Shown here piece by piece: positions 9,600 through 18,311 of a stretch of DNA of 64,000 nucleotides. The stretch's first letter is position 1. Each line of letters opens with the position of its first letter. The DNA comes from Cyanobium sp. NIES-981. Its GTDB lineage: Bacteria > Cyanobacteriota > Cyanobacteriia > PCC-6307 > Cyanobiaceae. The stretch covers positions 868,001 through 932,000 of the forward strand of contig NZ_LT578417.1 of NCBI RefSeq assembly GCF_900088535.1. Reading direction: 5' to 3'. A model generated the notes under the pieces. That model did not search any database. It was not told where the DNA came from and saw only the letters and a list, made by a program, of their open reading frames with translations. A program made the position numbers and the translations under genes.

Positions 9600-9930
9600 T
9601 CAGCTGTTCGATCTGCTCTGGTTGCTGGCCACGGAGTACCGGCGGAGAAAGCTCGATGGCGCCCCCGATCGGATCGCCGGAGAGGCGCTGGGCGCCAGCT
9701 ATGCGGCGCGGGAGTCGAGCACGATCGAGCGCAACTGGAGAGGCCGGCGCAGCCGCACCTTCACCTACAACGGCAAGGAGGTGGTGATGTGGCAGCACCT
9801 GAAGATCGGCATCAAGGATTCAACAAACCGCACCCTGCGCATTCACTTCGCCTGGGATGACGAGCTTGGCCAGGTGGTGATCGGCCATTGCGGCGGCCAC
9901 CTGCACAGCCCCAACCACGGGCGCCGCTGA
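9469..9930 (+). CDS. hypothetical protein, possible C-terminal part of the HIRAN-domain gene
   Basis: 153 aa if the GTG at 9469 is used. I recognise no family. A helical segment (TCLELVSEQLCPGHLLVLES, then LGDQLFDLLWLLATEYRRRK) is followed by a beta-rich end in which GKEVVMWQHLKIG precedes LRIHFAWDDELGQVVIGHCG. The latter resembles small domains that bind a ligand or cap another domain. It begins in the +1 frame relative to the HIRAN ORF, overlapping it, so the two may once have been one ~300-aa protein. No good ribosome-binding site is visible before the GTG. Confidence 0.55.
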   Translation: MKAERLSPRTCLELVSEQLCPGHLLVLESAWKSADAAAGFELGDQLFDLLWLLATEYRRRKLDGAPDRIAGEALGASYAARESSTIERNWRGRRSRTFTYNGKEVVMWQHLKIGIKDSTNRTLRIHFAWDDELGQVVIGHCGGHLHSPNHGRR

Positions 9931-9993
9931 GAGGGCCGGATTCCGCAAGACTGAGAGCTGCATCTGGTCATTCGCACCAGCTCCCTGATCCAG

Positions 9994-10476
9994 GTGCCGC
10001 AGCCCGGCACCATGGCTTCAGCAGGACGCAGACCGCTGACGACGATGGTGTTTCTCGAAGTCCTCTCCGACGACACGGTGGCCTTCTACCGCCGGATGGC
10101 GCGGCACATCCGCATCCGGGAAGACGCACCGATCTGCCGCCAGAAGGAGATTTACGGCTGGTATGACTTCCCGAAGTCTGAGCTCTCGATCAGCACGGAG
10201 AGGATCATCTCGCGCCCCCAGCCGCACCACGCCATCGAAGAAACCTTCTGGCACGAGCTCGTGCATGCGGCTCAGGACTGCAAGCACAACAACGGCGAGG
10301 GGCAACCCCTTGGCATCGCCAAGAGCGCTATGCCCCTGGGGCCTGTGCAGATGGAGTCGTTGAGGAACAGCCTGCGGTCTTCAGGCCGCTCAGGCCAGCC
10401 CATGGAACACGAGGCGCTGTGGATGGAAACCAAGCCCGGCAAGGTGCGCTGGGTTGTGGAGAAGTACTGCCTGTGA
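9994..10476 (+). CDS. small HExxH putative metallopeptidase-like protein
   Basis: 160 aa from the GTG at 9994; ATG codons at 10012 and 10045 are alternative starts. The notable feature is WHELVHAAQDC, where H87-E88-L-V-H91 is a zincin signature. A possible third ligand is the Glu in PMEHEALWMET near the C-terminus. There is no signal peptide, so it would act in the cytosol. Peptidase activity is inferred from the motif only, and the family is not recognised. Confidence 0.65.
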   Translation: MPQPGTMASAGRRPLTTMVFLEVLSDDTVAFYRRMARHIRIREDAPICRQKEIYGWYDFPKSELSISTERIISRPQPHHAIEETFWHELVHAAQDCKHNNGEGQPLGIAKSAMPLGPVQMESLRNSLRSSGRSGQPMEHEALWMETKPGKVRWVVEKYCL

Positions 10477-10490
10477 AACACAGGCGCTGC

Positions 10491-12674
10491 TCAGCCCTGC
10501 TCCCCATACACCGCCAGCGCCTCCCGGAGCCGGGTGATGTGCTCCTGCCGCAGCGCCGCCGGGCTCTCGATGCGGATGCCGGCCCCGAAGCCGAACAGCC
10601 AGTTGCGCAGGTCGATGTCGCGCTCCACGGTCCAGCTGGGCAGGTCCAGCTCCACCGGGTAGGGGTGGGTGTCTGTGGCGGGGCCGGGATCGAGCCGGTG
10701 CGGCGCGTTGGGGTGGTGCCACCAGCTGTCGCCCGGCAGCGGCCGCGAGAAGCGGGTGTGCTCGATCGGGTAGCGCTGCAGCCCCTCGCGGATGAAGGCG
10801 AAGCTCCAGCCCTGGCAGCAGAAGCGCAGGGTGGTGAGCTGCCGGGCCCGCACGGACGCACTGGCGCTGCAGAGCCGCAGCTGGGCCTCGAGGTTGTCGC
10901 CGAAGTAGATGCCGCCGCAGTGGTGCAGCAACGCGGCCAGCCGCGCCAGCGCCCGATGGTGGGGCCCGTCCTCGCGGCGATTGCCCCCCTCGCTGCGGCG
11001 CAGGGCCAGCCGGTCGAGCCGCTCGGTGCGGATCAGACCCTCCTCCCGGCCCACGCTGTCGTCCTCGTACACCAGGTACCAGCCGATGTTGTGGAAGAGG
11101 ATCTGCAGGGGCCACACCAGCAGAAGGCCGCTGGGGCTGTCGGCGAAGGTGCCGGCGGCGCTGTAGCGCTCCAGCACCACCCGCCGACGCTCCACGATGG
11201 CGGTTTCGAGCCGCTCGGCCTGGCGCTCGGCGGCGAGGCAGTCGGGCCGCACCAGGGCGCCGCTCACGATCGAGCGGTTGGCGAAGGCCCGCACCGGCGC
11301 CTGCCGATCCAGGCCGATGCCGCCCCACTGCAGCCGCTGCTCCAGCTCGGCCAGCAGGTCCTGGGCGCTGGGATCCTCAAGCCGCCCGGCCGCCTGGCTC
11401 ACCACGGCGTGCACCTCCCGCAGCCGGTGGGCCGAGAGCAGGGCGGTGCCGAGGGCATAGCCGTGGCGCACGTTGTCGTTGCGGGAGCGGAAGCCGTAGG
11501 GGGTGAGCAGCTTCTCAAGGTCCTTGCGCAGGGTGGCCGCCTCGCCGGACAGATAGGCGCCGGGGATGGCGCCGGTGCGCTCGATCAGGTGCTCGGGCAG
11601 GGGCCGGCCGGCCTGATGGTCGAAGGGCTGCTGCAGCAGGTGGCGCAGCAGGGTGAACAGCCGCTGGAACACCGGCCCGTCGCCCGGGGTGGGGTAGCCG
11701 CCGTTCACGCCGCCGAGGGCGCCGCTGGCCGCATGGCGGGGATCGGGCGGCGGTGCCAGCCGGATCGGGCTGCGCCCGGGCCCGGCGTCGCAGAGGCCGT
11801 TGGCCGCCAGCCAGGCGAGATCGTTGCGGATCGCGGCGGCATCGCCGTAGCACTCGCCGTGCAGCCGGCGCAGGAACACCGCGGCCCGGTCGGCCAGATC
11901 CCCCTCAGGCAAGGGGCTCACGATCGCCTCCAGCGCGCCGCGGCTGGCCGGATCGGCGGCCTCGAGGCCGGGGTGGGTGCTGAGCAGGCGCAGCAGATGC
12001 AGCAGGCGCTCCAGATCGAGCAGGCGCGAGTAGCCGTGCAGCTCGAGATGGCGCTCCCGGTTGCGGGCGGAGCGGATGCGCCGGTCCAGCCGGGCCAGCT
12101 CATCGCGCAGCAGCGGCTCCAGCGCGTGCTGATGGGTGGGCACCACCGCCACCACCGCCGCGAAGCCCTCGGCGCGGGAGGGCCCGAACACCGGATCGGC
12201 GAGGGCCGCCGCCATCTCGCGGATCACCGGCTCGGGCACCCGGCGCCGGCGTGTTGTGTTCCACTCCAGGCAGGTGGCCATGGGGGTGTAGAGCCACCAG
12301 CCGATCCACTCCACCGGCGCGGGCAGCGCCAGGGCCTGGGTAATCGCCAGCCGCCAGGGGCGGCGGGCATGGGTGGCATCCACGATCACCGGAATGCCGG
12401 CGGCCACCGCCTCACGGAGGCGCTGATGCAGCCGCTGCTGGATGTCGAGCCAGGGGCCCTGCACGGCCGCATCGCCGAACACCTCGGCGCGGATCGCATC
12501 GGTGGAGAGGACGAGCGCCGCTGGGTCACCGGGGCCGCTGAGCAGGGGCGCGAGCGCCCGGGCCAGGGTGGTCTTGCCACTGGCGGGCGGCCCGATCAGC
12601 AGATGGCAGCGCAGGGGAGCCACTGCCCGCGAGGGCGGGGACGCCGCTGCGCCGGCAGGAGAAGGGGAGGGCAT
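10491..12674 (-). CDS. P-loop kinase-like ATPase fused to WYL domain
   Basis: A 727-aa fusion. Residues 1-~170 form a polynucleotide-kinase-like P-loop domain: Walker A GPPASGKTT at 28-36, then VLSTDAIRAEVFGD and IPVIVDATHARRPWRLAI, as in AAA_33/zeta-type kinases. The rest contains helical regions and a C-terminal WYL-type module (for example QILFHNIGWYLVYEDD and VELDLPSWTVERDIDLRNWL). WYL domains sense ligands or nucleic acid in many bacterial regulators, including defence regulators. No HTH is obvious in the ~380-residue centre, although LRKDLEKLLTPYGFRSRNDN is WYL-regulator-like. It is transcribed divergently from a LysR-type gene across 181 bp. Function is unknown; a nucleic-acid-responsive sensor or enzyme is a guess. 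Confidence 0.75.
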   Translation of the reverse strand: MPSPSPAGAAASPPSRAVAPLRCHLLIGPPASGKTTLARALAPLLSGPGDPAALVLSTDAIRAEVFGDAAVQGPWLDIQQRLHQRLREAVAAGIPVIVDATHARRPWRLAITQALALPAPVEWIGWWLYTPMATCLEWNTTRRRRVPEPVIREMAAALADPVFGPSRAEGFAAVVAVVPTHQHALEPLLRDELARLDRRIRSARNRERHLELHGYSRLLDLERLLHLLRLLSTHPGLEAADPASRGALEAIVSPLPEGDLADRAAVFLRRLHGECYGDAAAIRNDLAWLAANGLCDAGPGRSPIRLAPPPDPRHAASGALGGVNGGYPTPGDGPVFQRLFTLLRHLLQQPFDHQAGRPLPEHLIERTGAIPGAYLSGEAATLRKDLEKLLTPYGFRSRNDNVRHGYALGTALLSAHRLREVHAVVSQAAGRLEDPSAQDLLAELEQRLQWGGIGLDRQAPVRAFANRSIVSGALVRPDCLAAERQAERLETAIVERRRVVLERYSAAGTFADSPSGLLLVWPLQILFHNIGWYLVYEDDSVGREEGLIRTERLDRLALRRSEGGNRREDGPHHRALARLAALLHHCGGIYFGDNLEAQLRLCSASASVRARQLTTLRFCCQGWSFAFIREGLQRYPIEHTRFSRPLPGDSWWHHPNAPHRLDPGPATDTHPYPVELDLPSWTVERDIDLRNWLFGFGAGIRIESPAALRQEHITRLREALAVYGEQG

Positions 12675-12855
12675 CGGCGCAGTCTGCTCACCGGGCCAGG
12701 GGGCCGCTTGCTGTCTGGCGAATTCTCATGCGAAGGAGCAGCCAGGGCGCCAGACGCAGCGCCGATGGCCGCGGCGGGTCGTGCTCGTTCGCACGAGCTG
12801 TCGCCCGGAAACGCCGCGCCGGCCGGAAGCTGTCAGCAGCGCCCACCCTCCTCCG
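12675..12855. promoter_or_regulatory. divergent promoter region, WYL fusion / LysR-type gene
   Basis: 181 bp between two divergent starts. It contains an inverted-repeat cluster around 12780-12802 in which GCTCG (12783-12787) faces CGAGC (12794-12798) and CGTGC also faces GCACG. It is the only strong dyad here and a candidate regulator-binding site or small hairpin. No confident -35/-10 pair could be assigned. Confidence 0.35.
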
Positions 12856-13776
12856 GTGCCCCTCTCCGTTCCCGACGAGCCCCCGCCCGCCGCCGCCTAC
12901 CGCCTGCCGGCCCTGCTGCAGGACATCCGCCTGCTGGATCTGCTGGAGCTGAGCGGCACCACCACCGAGGCCGCCCGCCACGTGGGGCTGAGCCAGCCCA
13001 CCGTGAGCCGCCGCTACCGCGCCCTGGCGGCGGACTTCGCCTTCGTGCCCCAGCGCCGCCGCCGCGTGGGCTGCTGCTACGGCACCTCCACGGCGATGCG
13101 GCTGCTGCGGCTGGGCTGCCGCGCCCACCGCCTGGAGGCCGGCGTGGCCCGCTTTGGGGCGGATCTGTTCCTGCAGCCGCTGCTGGCGGGCTGCGCCGAG
13201 CTGCTGCCCGCCCCGCCCCGCTTCCGCGCCGCCGACACCTGGCTGGAGCTGGTGCGCCAGGGGGTGCTGGATGGGGCCCTGGTCTCCGGCCTGGAGCTGC
13301 CGGCCGCGGCGGAGCTCGACGGCCATGGGGTCGACCGCCGCGAGCTGGAGCTGCTGCCCCTGGGCGCGCTGCCGCTCAGCCTGGCCACCGCCGCGCCGGC
13401 CGGCAACCACGCCAAGCCGCCGCCGGTGCTGGTGCCCCACCGGGGGGTGGCGCGGGGCCTGCAGCGCGCCCTGCAGGAGCGGGGCCTGCGCCTGATCACC
13501 GCCGGCAACACCAGCCACAGCCCGGAGCAGTGGCGCCGCCAGCTGGAGGCCTCAGCCCTGGCCATGCCCCTGCCCGCCCTGGAACCCCCCGGCTGGTGGC
13601 AGACCCTGCAGCGGCTGCCGCTGCCCCATCCGCTCAGCCTGCCGGTGCTGCTGGTGCTGCCGGCGGGGTGGCGGGGGCAGGGGGTGCTGGCGGAGCTGGC
13701 GAGGCTGGTGGCGGAGCAGGCGGGGTTGGTGCGCAACGGTGCCCAGGGCCATGCGCCTGGTGCATCGGAGTCGTGA
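12856..13776 (+). CDS. LysR-type transcriptional regulator
   Basis: 306 aa from the GTG at 12856. The frame is open further upstream but degrades into Arg/Ser-rich sequence. The N-terminal winged HTH is clear: LLDLLELSGTTTEAARHVGLSQPTVSRRYRALA spans roughly residues 20-55, with the SQPTVSR recognition helix. The rest fits a LysR effector domain of normal length, although the Arg/Pro-rich composition makes it divergent. It is divergent from the kinase-WYL gene and a plausible regulator of it, since LysR proteins commonly control a divergent neighbour. Ligand unknown. Confidence 0.75.
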   Translation: MPLSVPDEPPPAAAYRLPALLQDIRLLDLLELSGTTTEAARHVGLSQPTVSRRYRALAADFAFVPQRRRRVGCCYGTSTAMRLLRLGCRAHRLEAGVARFGADLFLQPLLAGCAELLPAPPRFRAADTWLELVRQGVLDGALVSGLELPAAAELDGHGVDRRELELLPLGALPLSLATAAPAGNHAKPPPVLVPHRGVARGLQRALQERGLRLITAGNTSHSPEQWRRQLEASALAMPLPALEPPGWWQTLQRLPLPHPLSLPVLLVLPAGWRGQGVLAELARLVAEQAGLVRNGAQGHAPGASES

Positions 13777-13904
13777 TTTCCCGGCTGCCCGCAGGGGGTG
13801 TGCTTCCCAAGGGTGGGCAGCAGCCCCAAAGTGGGGTGAGTTGCTTGCACTGCCCGGACGATGCCTTGCAAGGCCACGCCCCCAGGCACACAGGCCAGAG
13901 GCTG

Positions 13905-16817
13905 ATGCCCGAATCCGTTCTCGCCCCCGGGGCCCGCATCGAGTGCCGCAGCGCCGAATGGCTGGTGCGCAGCCTGGGCCGCAGCTCCGACGGCCAGCAG
14001 GTGGTGGATGTGGTGGGCGTGTCGCCGTTCCTGCGGGAGAAGGAGGCCCGCTTCCTGGTGGAGGTGGAGAAGGCCGCTGGCAGCTTCAAGGTGCTGCAGC
14101 CGGAAGACACGGCCCTGGTGAGCGACCCGTCGCCCCGCTACCGCGACAGCCTGCTGTTCCTGGAGGCCCATCTGCGCCGGACGGTGCCCACCGATGGCGC
14201 CCTGGTGGTGGGGCATCGGGCGGCCATGGATGCCTTGCCCTACCAGCTCGAACCGGCGGCCAAGGCGCTGGCGATGCCGCGCCAGCGGCTGCTGATCGCC
14301 GATGCGGTGGGTCTGGGGAAAACGCTGGAGTGCGGCATTCTCTGCAGCGAGCTGATCCGGCGCGGGCGGGGGAAGCGCCTGCTGGTGGTCACCACCAAGA
14401 GCATGCTGGTGCAGTTTCAGAAGGAGTTCTGGACCCGTTTTTCGATCCCGCTGGTGCGGCTGGATTCGGTGGGCATCCAGCGGATCCGCGAGCAGATCCC
14501 TACCAATCAGAACCCTTTTCATTACTACGACAAGGCGATCGTGTCGGTGGATACGCTCAAGAACGACCGCGATTACCGCTTCTATCTCGATAACGCCGGC
14601 TGGGACATCATCGTGATTGATGAGTGCCAGAACGTGGCAGAGCGGGCCCGCGGCGCTCAGAAAAGCCAGAGGGCGCGGCTGGCCGAACGCCTGGCCACCC
14701 GGTCGGAAACCTTGATCCTGCTGTCGGCGACGCCGCACGACGGCAAGCCGGAGAGCTTCGCGAGCCTGATGAACATGCTCGATCCCACGGCCATCGCCGA
14801 TCCGAGCCACTACACCAAAGACGACATCAAGGACCTCTACGTGCGGCGCTTCCGCAAGGACGTGATTGCCGACCTGCGCAGCAGCGTGAAGGAACGGGAG
14901 AGCGCCGATGTGGAGTGCCCGGCCAGCGGGAGGGAGGAGCGGGTGTTCGCCCTGCTCAAAGACCTCAAGCTCCCCGACAGCGACGCCAAGGCCAAGGCGG
15001 GCCAGCTGTTCAAGACCACCCTGATCAAGAGCCTGCTCTCCAGCCCGATGGCGGCGCTGGAAACCGTGCGCAACCGGCTCAAGCGGCTGGCGGTGGCTCC
15101 CACACCGGCCCCCGCCGACGCAGCGATTCTGCAGGAGCTCGAACCCCTGCTGGCCGCCATCGGCCCGGCCGACTTCTCCAAATACCAGCGCCTGCTGCAG
15201 CTGATCCGTGCCGACTGGGGCTGGAGCGGCCAGGATCCCAGGGACCGGATCGTGCTGTTCACCGGCCGGCGCGAAACCCAGCGCTTCCTGCTGCAGCACC
15301 TGGCCGCGGATCTGGGCCTGCCCGAGGGCGCGGTGGTGGGGCTTGATGGCGCCATGCCGGATGTGGAGCAGACCAAGGTGGTGGAGCAGTTCGCCCAGGA
15401 GAACAAGGCGGTGCGGATCCTGGTGGCTACGGAGGTGGCCTCCGAAGGCCTGAACCTCCACTACCTCAGCCACCGGCTGGTGCATGTGGATATCCCCTGG
15501 TCGCTGATGACGCTGCAGCAGCGCAACGGGCTCATCGATCGCTACGGCCAGAGCCAGCAGCCCCAGATCCGCTACCTGCTGAGCTGCTCCCGCAGCGAGG
15601 GGATGGGCGATGCCGAGAAGGTGCTGCGGCTGCTGAAGCGCAAGGACGAACAGGCCCAGCAGAACATCGGCGATCCGGCCGTGTTCCTGGGTGTCTATGA
15701 CGCAGCCAGCGAGGAAGAGGAGATCAGCCGGGCATGGGAGAGCGGCATGGTGGACGTGCTGGAGCAGCGGATGGAGGCCAACGCCAGGCCCTATCTGGAG
15801 CAGGGCAGGGGCGACAACCTGTTCGAGGAGCTGTTCGGCAGCGGCTCATCCGTTCACGGTGACGCCGCTGCCCCACCGCCGCCGCAGGTGCAGCAACGTG
15901 CACCTTTCAGCCTCTTCCCCAGCCTCTGGAGCTACGTGGAGTCGGCCCTGGAGGCGGTGGCCGAGCAGATGGAGCGCCGCGGCGAGAAGCTCGATCTGCA
16001 AGCGGATCAGGAGCACCAGCGGCTGGAGATCACGCCGCCGAGCGACCTGCAACGCCGCTACGGCCGCTACCCCCATGAACTGCAGCCGCCCCCCGGCCAA
16101 CGCCTGGTCCTCTCCACCGAGGTGGCGGCCCTGCAGCGGGCTCTCGAGCAGAGCCGCCGGCAGGACGCCACCCGGCCCGAGCTGGAATACCTGTGGGATC
16201 TGCACCCGGTGGTGGACTGGCTGGCGGACCGGGGCCAGATCGCCTATCCACGCCACTGCGCACCGGTGCTCCAGCTCAGCGATGGCCTGGACCCTGGAGA
16301 GGTGCTGATGGTGTTTCAGGGCACGATCCCCAACCAGAAAGGAATGCCGGTGGTGCAGGAGTGGGTGGCGGTGCGCTTCGCAGGATCGGGGCTGAATGTG
16401 GTGGCCGTGGAGCCGTTCGCGGCGGTGGCCGAACGGTTGCAGCTGGGTCGCAAGGCCTACGCCAACCCCAAGGCGGCCATCCCGATTCACTTGGCCAAGC
16501 AGCTTCCGTTTGCGGTGCAGCGGGCCAATGCATACCTGCGCGATTGCGGGGACAGCTGGACCGCCCGCATGCAACCGGAGCTGCAGGCCCAGCGCGAGCG
16601 TCTGAAGCGATTGCGAGGCCGCCAGGAGGAGCAGCTGCAGCTGAGCTTCGCGGCGGATCAGCGACCGCAGCAGATCAAGGAGAAGCAGCGCCTGGCCCAG
16701 CAGAAGGCGATCGACGTGCGTTTCGACGATCACGAACGCTTTGTGAATGATGTGATGACCATTGAACCCGCCCCTTATCTGAAGGTGGTGGCCGTGCTGC
16801 ACCGCAACAGCAGTTGA
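13905..16817 (+). CDS. SNF2-family (SF2) helicase, defence-island type, motif VI altered
   Basis: 970 aa from the ATG at 13905; the frame is open far upstream but only as an antisense artefact. The N-terminal ATPase lobe has GLGKT at residues 136-140, motif II IDECQ at 238-242 and motif III LLSATPHDGKPE. The second lobe has LVATEVASEGLNLHYLSHRL and QQRNGLIDRYGQ. The last is motif VI, normally QRxGRIDRYGQ in such proteins; here the first Arg is Leu (codon CTC at 15531-15533). The C-terminal ~350 residues are a family-specific region. Related helicases are often encoded next to large DNA methyltransferases in defence loci, which fits the methyltransferase stub at 17464. Catalytic competence is doubtful because of the altered motif VI. 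Confidence 0.85.
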   Translation: MPESVLAPGARIECRSAEWLVRSLGRSSDGQQVVDVVGVSPFLREKEARFLVEVEKAAGSFKVLQPEDTALVSDPSPRYRDSLLFLEAHLRRTVPTDGALVVGHRAAMDALPYQLEPAAKALAMPRQRLLIADAVGLGKTLECGILCSELIRRGRGKRLLVVTTKSMLVQFQKEFWTRFSIPLVRLDSVGIQRIREQIPTNQNPFHYYDKAIVSVDTLKNDRDYRFYLDNAGWDIIVIDECQNVAERARGAQKSQRARLAERLATRSETLILLSATPHDGKPESFASLMNMLDPTAIADPSHYTKDDIKDLYVRRFRKDVIADLRSSVKERESADVECPASGREERVFALLKDLKLPDSDAKAKAGQLFKTTLIKSLLSSPMAALETVRNRLKRLAVAPTPAPADAAILQELEPLLAAIGPADFSKYQRLLQLIRADWGWSGQDPRDRIVLFTGRRETQRFLLQHLAADLGLPEGAVVGLDGAMPDVEQTKVVEQFAQENKAVRILVATEVASEGLNLHYLSHRLVHVDIPWSLMTLQQRNGLIDRYGQSQQPQIRYLLSCSRSEGMGDAEKVLRLLKRKDEQAQQNIGDPAVFLGVYDAASEEEEISRAWESGMVDVLEQRMEANARPYLEQGRGDNLFEELFGSGSSVHGDAAAPPPPQVQQRAPFSLFPSLWSYVESALEAVAEQMERRGEKLDLQADQEHQRLEITPPSDLQRRYGRYPHELQPPPGQRLVLSTEVAALQRALEQSRRQDATRPELEYLWDLHPVVDWLADRGQIAYPRHCAPVLQLSDGLDPGEVLMVFQGTIPNQKGMPVVQEWVAVRFAGSGLNVVAVEPFAAVAERLQLGRKAYANPKAAIPIHLAKQLPFAVQRANAYLRDCGDSWTARMQPELQAQRERLKRLRGRQEEQLQLSFAADQRPQQIKEKQRLAQQKAIDVRFDDHERFVNDVMTIEPAPYLKVVAVLHRNSS

Positions 16818-16877
16818 CCATGCCTCGCCCCTCACCCTGCATAGCGTTCTGACACCCTCCTCCCCAGCCGTGACACG

Positions 16878-17108
16878 ATGAGCTCCCCCACTCCCCTGAT
16901 CACCTGCACCCCAGGCGTGCGCAGCGGCAAAGCCTGCGTAGCGGGAACGCGCATCAGCGTTTCCGATGTGCTCGAGTACCTCGCCAGCGGCATGAGCCAG
17001 GAGGAGATCCTGGCGGACTTTCCCGATCTGCAAGCTGAGCACATCCAAGCCGTGCTGCGTTACGCCGCTGAGCGCGAGAAGCGGCTCAGTGAGCTCACCG
17101 TGGCTTGA
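16878..17108 (+). CDS. DUF433-family antitoxin
   Basis: A 76-aa DUF433 protein, recognisable from the pattern ITCTPGVRSGKACVAGTRIS then VLEYLASGMSQEEILADFPD and the helix HIQAVLRYAAE. DUF433 proteins have an HTH-like fold and are usually the antitoxin of a DUF5615 PIN-like toxin, which is exactly the next gene. The ORFs overlap by 4 bp (17105-17108), indicating translational coupling. Confidence 0.88.
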   Translation: MSSPTPLITCTPGVRSGKACVAGTRISVSDVLEYLASGMSQEEILADFPDLQAEHIQAVLRYAAEREKRLSELTVA

Positions 17109-17461
17109 CCATCGCGGTGAGCAGCCGTTTCCTGCTGGATGAGAATCTGAGCCCTCGACTGGCCCCTGCGCTCTCTGAGGTGTTTCCAAGCAGCGTGCAT
17201 GTTCGCGACGTCCAGCTGAAAGGCCAGAGCGATCAGCAGATCTGGACATTCGCTGCCGAGAACGGCTACACCATCGTCACCAAAGACGATGACTTTCGCG
17301 GCATGAGCCTCCTGCGAGGTGCTCCACCAAAGGTGGTCTGGCTGGTGGTGGGTAACACCAGTACGGCGGAGATGGTACGGATTCTGTTGGCCCATGCCAC
17401 AGCGATCGAAACCTTCATCAACGACCCGATCACATCCCTGCTCACGCTTCGCAAACCCTGA
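17105..17461 (+). CDS. DUF5615-family PIN-like toxin
   Basis: 118 aa from a TTG start that overlaps the antitoxin stop (TTGA); the GTG at 17117 is an alternative. RFLLDENLSPRLAPALSEVF at the N-terminus, IVTKDDDFRGMS in the middle and PPKVVWLVVGN towards the end are the hallmarks of the DUF5615/Mut7-C-like PIN group. The acidic residues of LLDEN and TKDDDF are the likely nuclease site. It forms a toxin-antitoxin operon with the upstream DUF433 gene and sits between the helicase and the methyltransferase stub. Confidence 0.85.
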   Translation: MTIAVSSRFLLDENLSPRLAPALSEVFPSSVHVRDVQLKGQSDQQIWTFAAENGYTIVTKDDDFRGMSLLRGAPPKVVWLVVGNTSTAEMVRILLAHATAIETFINDPITSLLTLRKP

Positions 17462-17463
17462 CC

Positions 17464-18015
17464 ATGGCCCTCCCCGGCATCAGCAACGCCAACGAGTTCT
17501 ATTCCGCCCACTACCTCGAGAGTGTGCTGACGAACGACATCAAGAAGGTGCGTGAACGCTGGGCGGAGGAGGCCACGGCTCAACTCCAGGCCGATCCCCT
17601 TGCCGATGTCTCCACACCAGAGGCGCTGTTCAAGGCTCTGCGCAAACCCTGGCAGAAGCTGCGAGAGGCGGAGCTGGGCATCACGGCGGATCCCGCCGAG
17701 CGCCTGCGGCTTCAGCGTGAGCTGTTCTTCCAACCGCTATGCGAGGCCCTGGGGTACCCCTACGCCCCCAAGCCCGAACCTGTCCTGATCGGTGGTGAGG
17801 CGTACCAGATCCCGCTGCTCGGGGAGGTGACCAACGCCAAGGGGGAACCCCACCCCTCCCCCCAGGGCGTGCTGGATCCCCACCTGCGCGACTACATCCT
17901 GCTGATCACCCTCCTGGTGGCCCTGCTCGAGGCCACCGCCGGCCAGCTCCAGCCTCTGCAGCCGCCCGTGGTGATGCGCCTCGACGGCATCCACAAGCCG
18001 GGCAGCACGCCCTGA
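17464..18015 (+). CDS. N-terminal stub of a large DNA methyltransferase-like protein, probably truncated
   Basis: 183 aa. The start, LPGISNANEFYSAHYLESVL then NDIKKVRERW, matches the N-terminus of very large (>1000 aa) class I DNA methyltransferase/restriction-type proteins found beside SNF2-type helicases. This product stops after about 180 residues and contains none of the SAM-binding or NPPY motifs. The residues before the stop (PPVVMRLDGIHKPGSTP) show no resemblance I can place. It starts 2 bp after the toxin gene. I read it as a remnant of a lost restriction or defence gene. The family identification rests on the N-terminal motif alone. Confidence 0.6.
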   Translation: MALPGISNANEFYSAHYLESVLTNDIKKVRERWAEEATAQLQADPLADVSTPEALFKALRKPWQKLREAELGITADPAERLRLQRELFFQPLCEALGYPYAPKPEPVLIGGEAYQIPLLGEVTNAKGEPHPSPQGVLDPHLRDYILLITLLVALLEATAGQLQPLQPPVVMRLDGIHKPGSTP

Positions 18016-18072
18016 GCACGCCCTGAGCTCCCGTTGACCAGCCTCCCCTCCTAGGCTGTTGCACAAATCGTT

Positions 18073-18080
18073 GTACGTAC
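18073..18080. promoter_or_regulatory. palindrome GTACGTAC, candidate antitoxin operator
   Basis: A perfect 8-bp palindrome ends 6 bp upstream of the CopG-type antitoxin ATG, in an AT-richer spot (TGCACAAATCGTTGTACGTA). Ribbon-helix-helix antitoxins normally autoregulate by binding short palindromes at this position, so this is a plausible operator. Not tested by any search. Confidence 0.4.
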
Positions 18081-18086
18081 GCCGCC

Positions 18087-18311
18087 ATGGTGATCGGTGT
18101 GCGCGTCGACCCCGAGGTGGAGCGGCGACTCGACCAGCTGGCGCGCCAACTGGGCAAGAGCCGCAGTGCTTGCATCCGCGAGGCCATCAGCCAGTACCTG
18201 ATGCGCCACGACGATGGCGACGAGGCCCGCAGGCAATCGCAGCAGCTGGCGGCGCAGGGGCACCGGCATTGGAGTGAGCAGCTGCCCGACTGGAGCGACT
18301 GGACGGCATGA
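18087..18311 (+). CDS. ribbon-helix-helix (CopG-type) antitoxin
   Basis: A 74-aa RHH protein. VIGVRVDPEVERRLDQLARQ provides the DNA-contacting strand and first helix; LGKSRSACIREAISQYL is the second helix. The C-terminus (HWSEQLPDWSDWTA) is the likely toxin-binding tail. It overlaps the MazF-like gene by 4 bp (ATGA), the usual antitoxin-toxin coupling. Confidence 0.85.
   Translation: MVIGVRVDPEVERRLDQLARQLGKSRSACIREAISQYLMRHDDGDEARRQSQQLAAQGHRHWSEQLPDWSDWTA

Noticed and set aside
10419..13904. Upstream in-frame extension of the SNF2-type helicase
   Set aside because: It runs antisense through the kinase-WYL gene and across the LysR gene. The ATG at 13905 gives a natural N-terminus.
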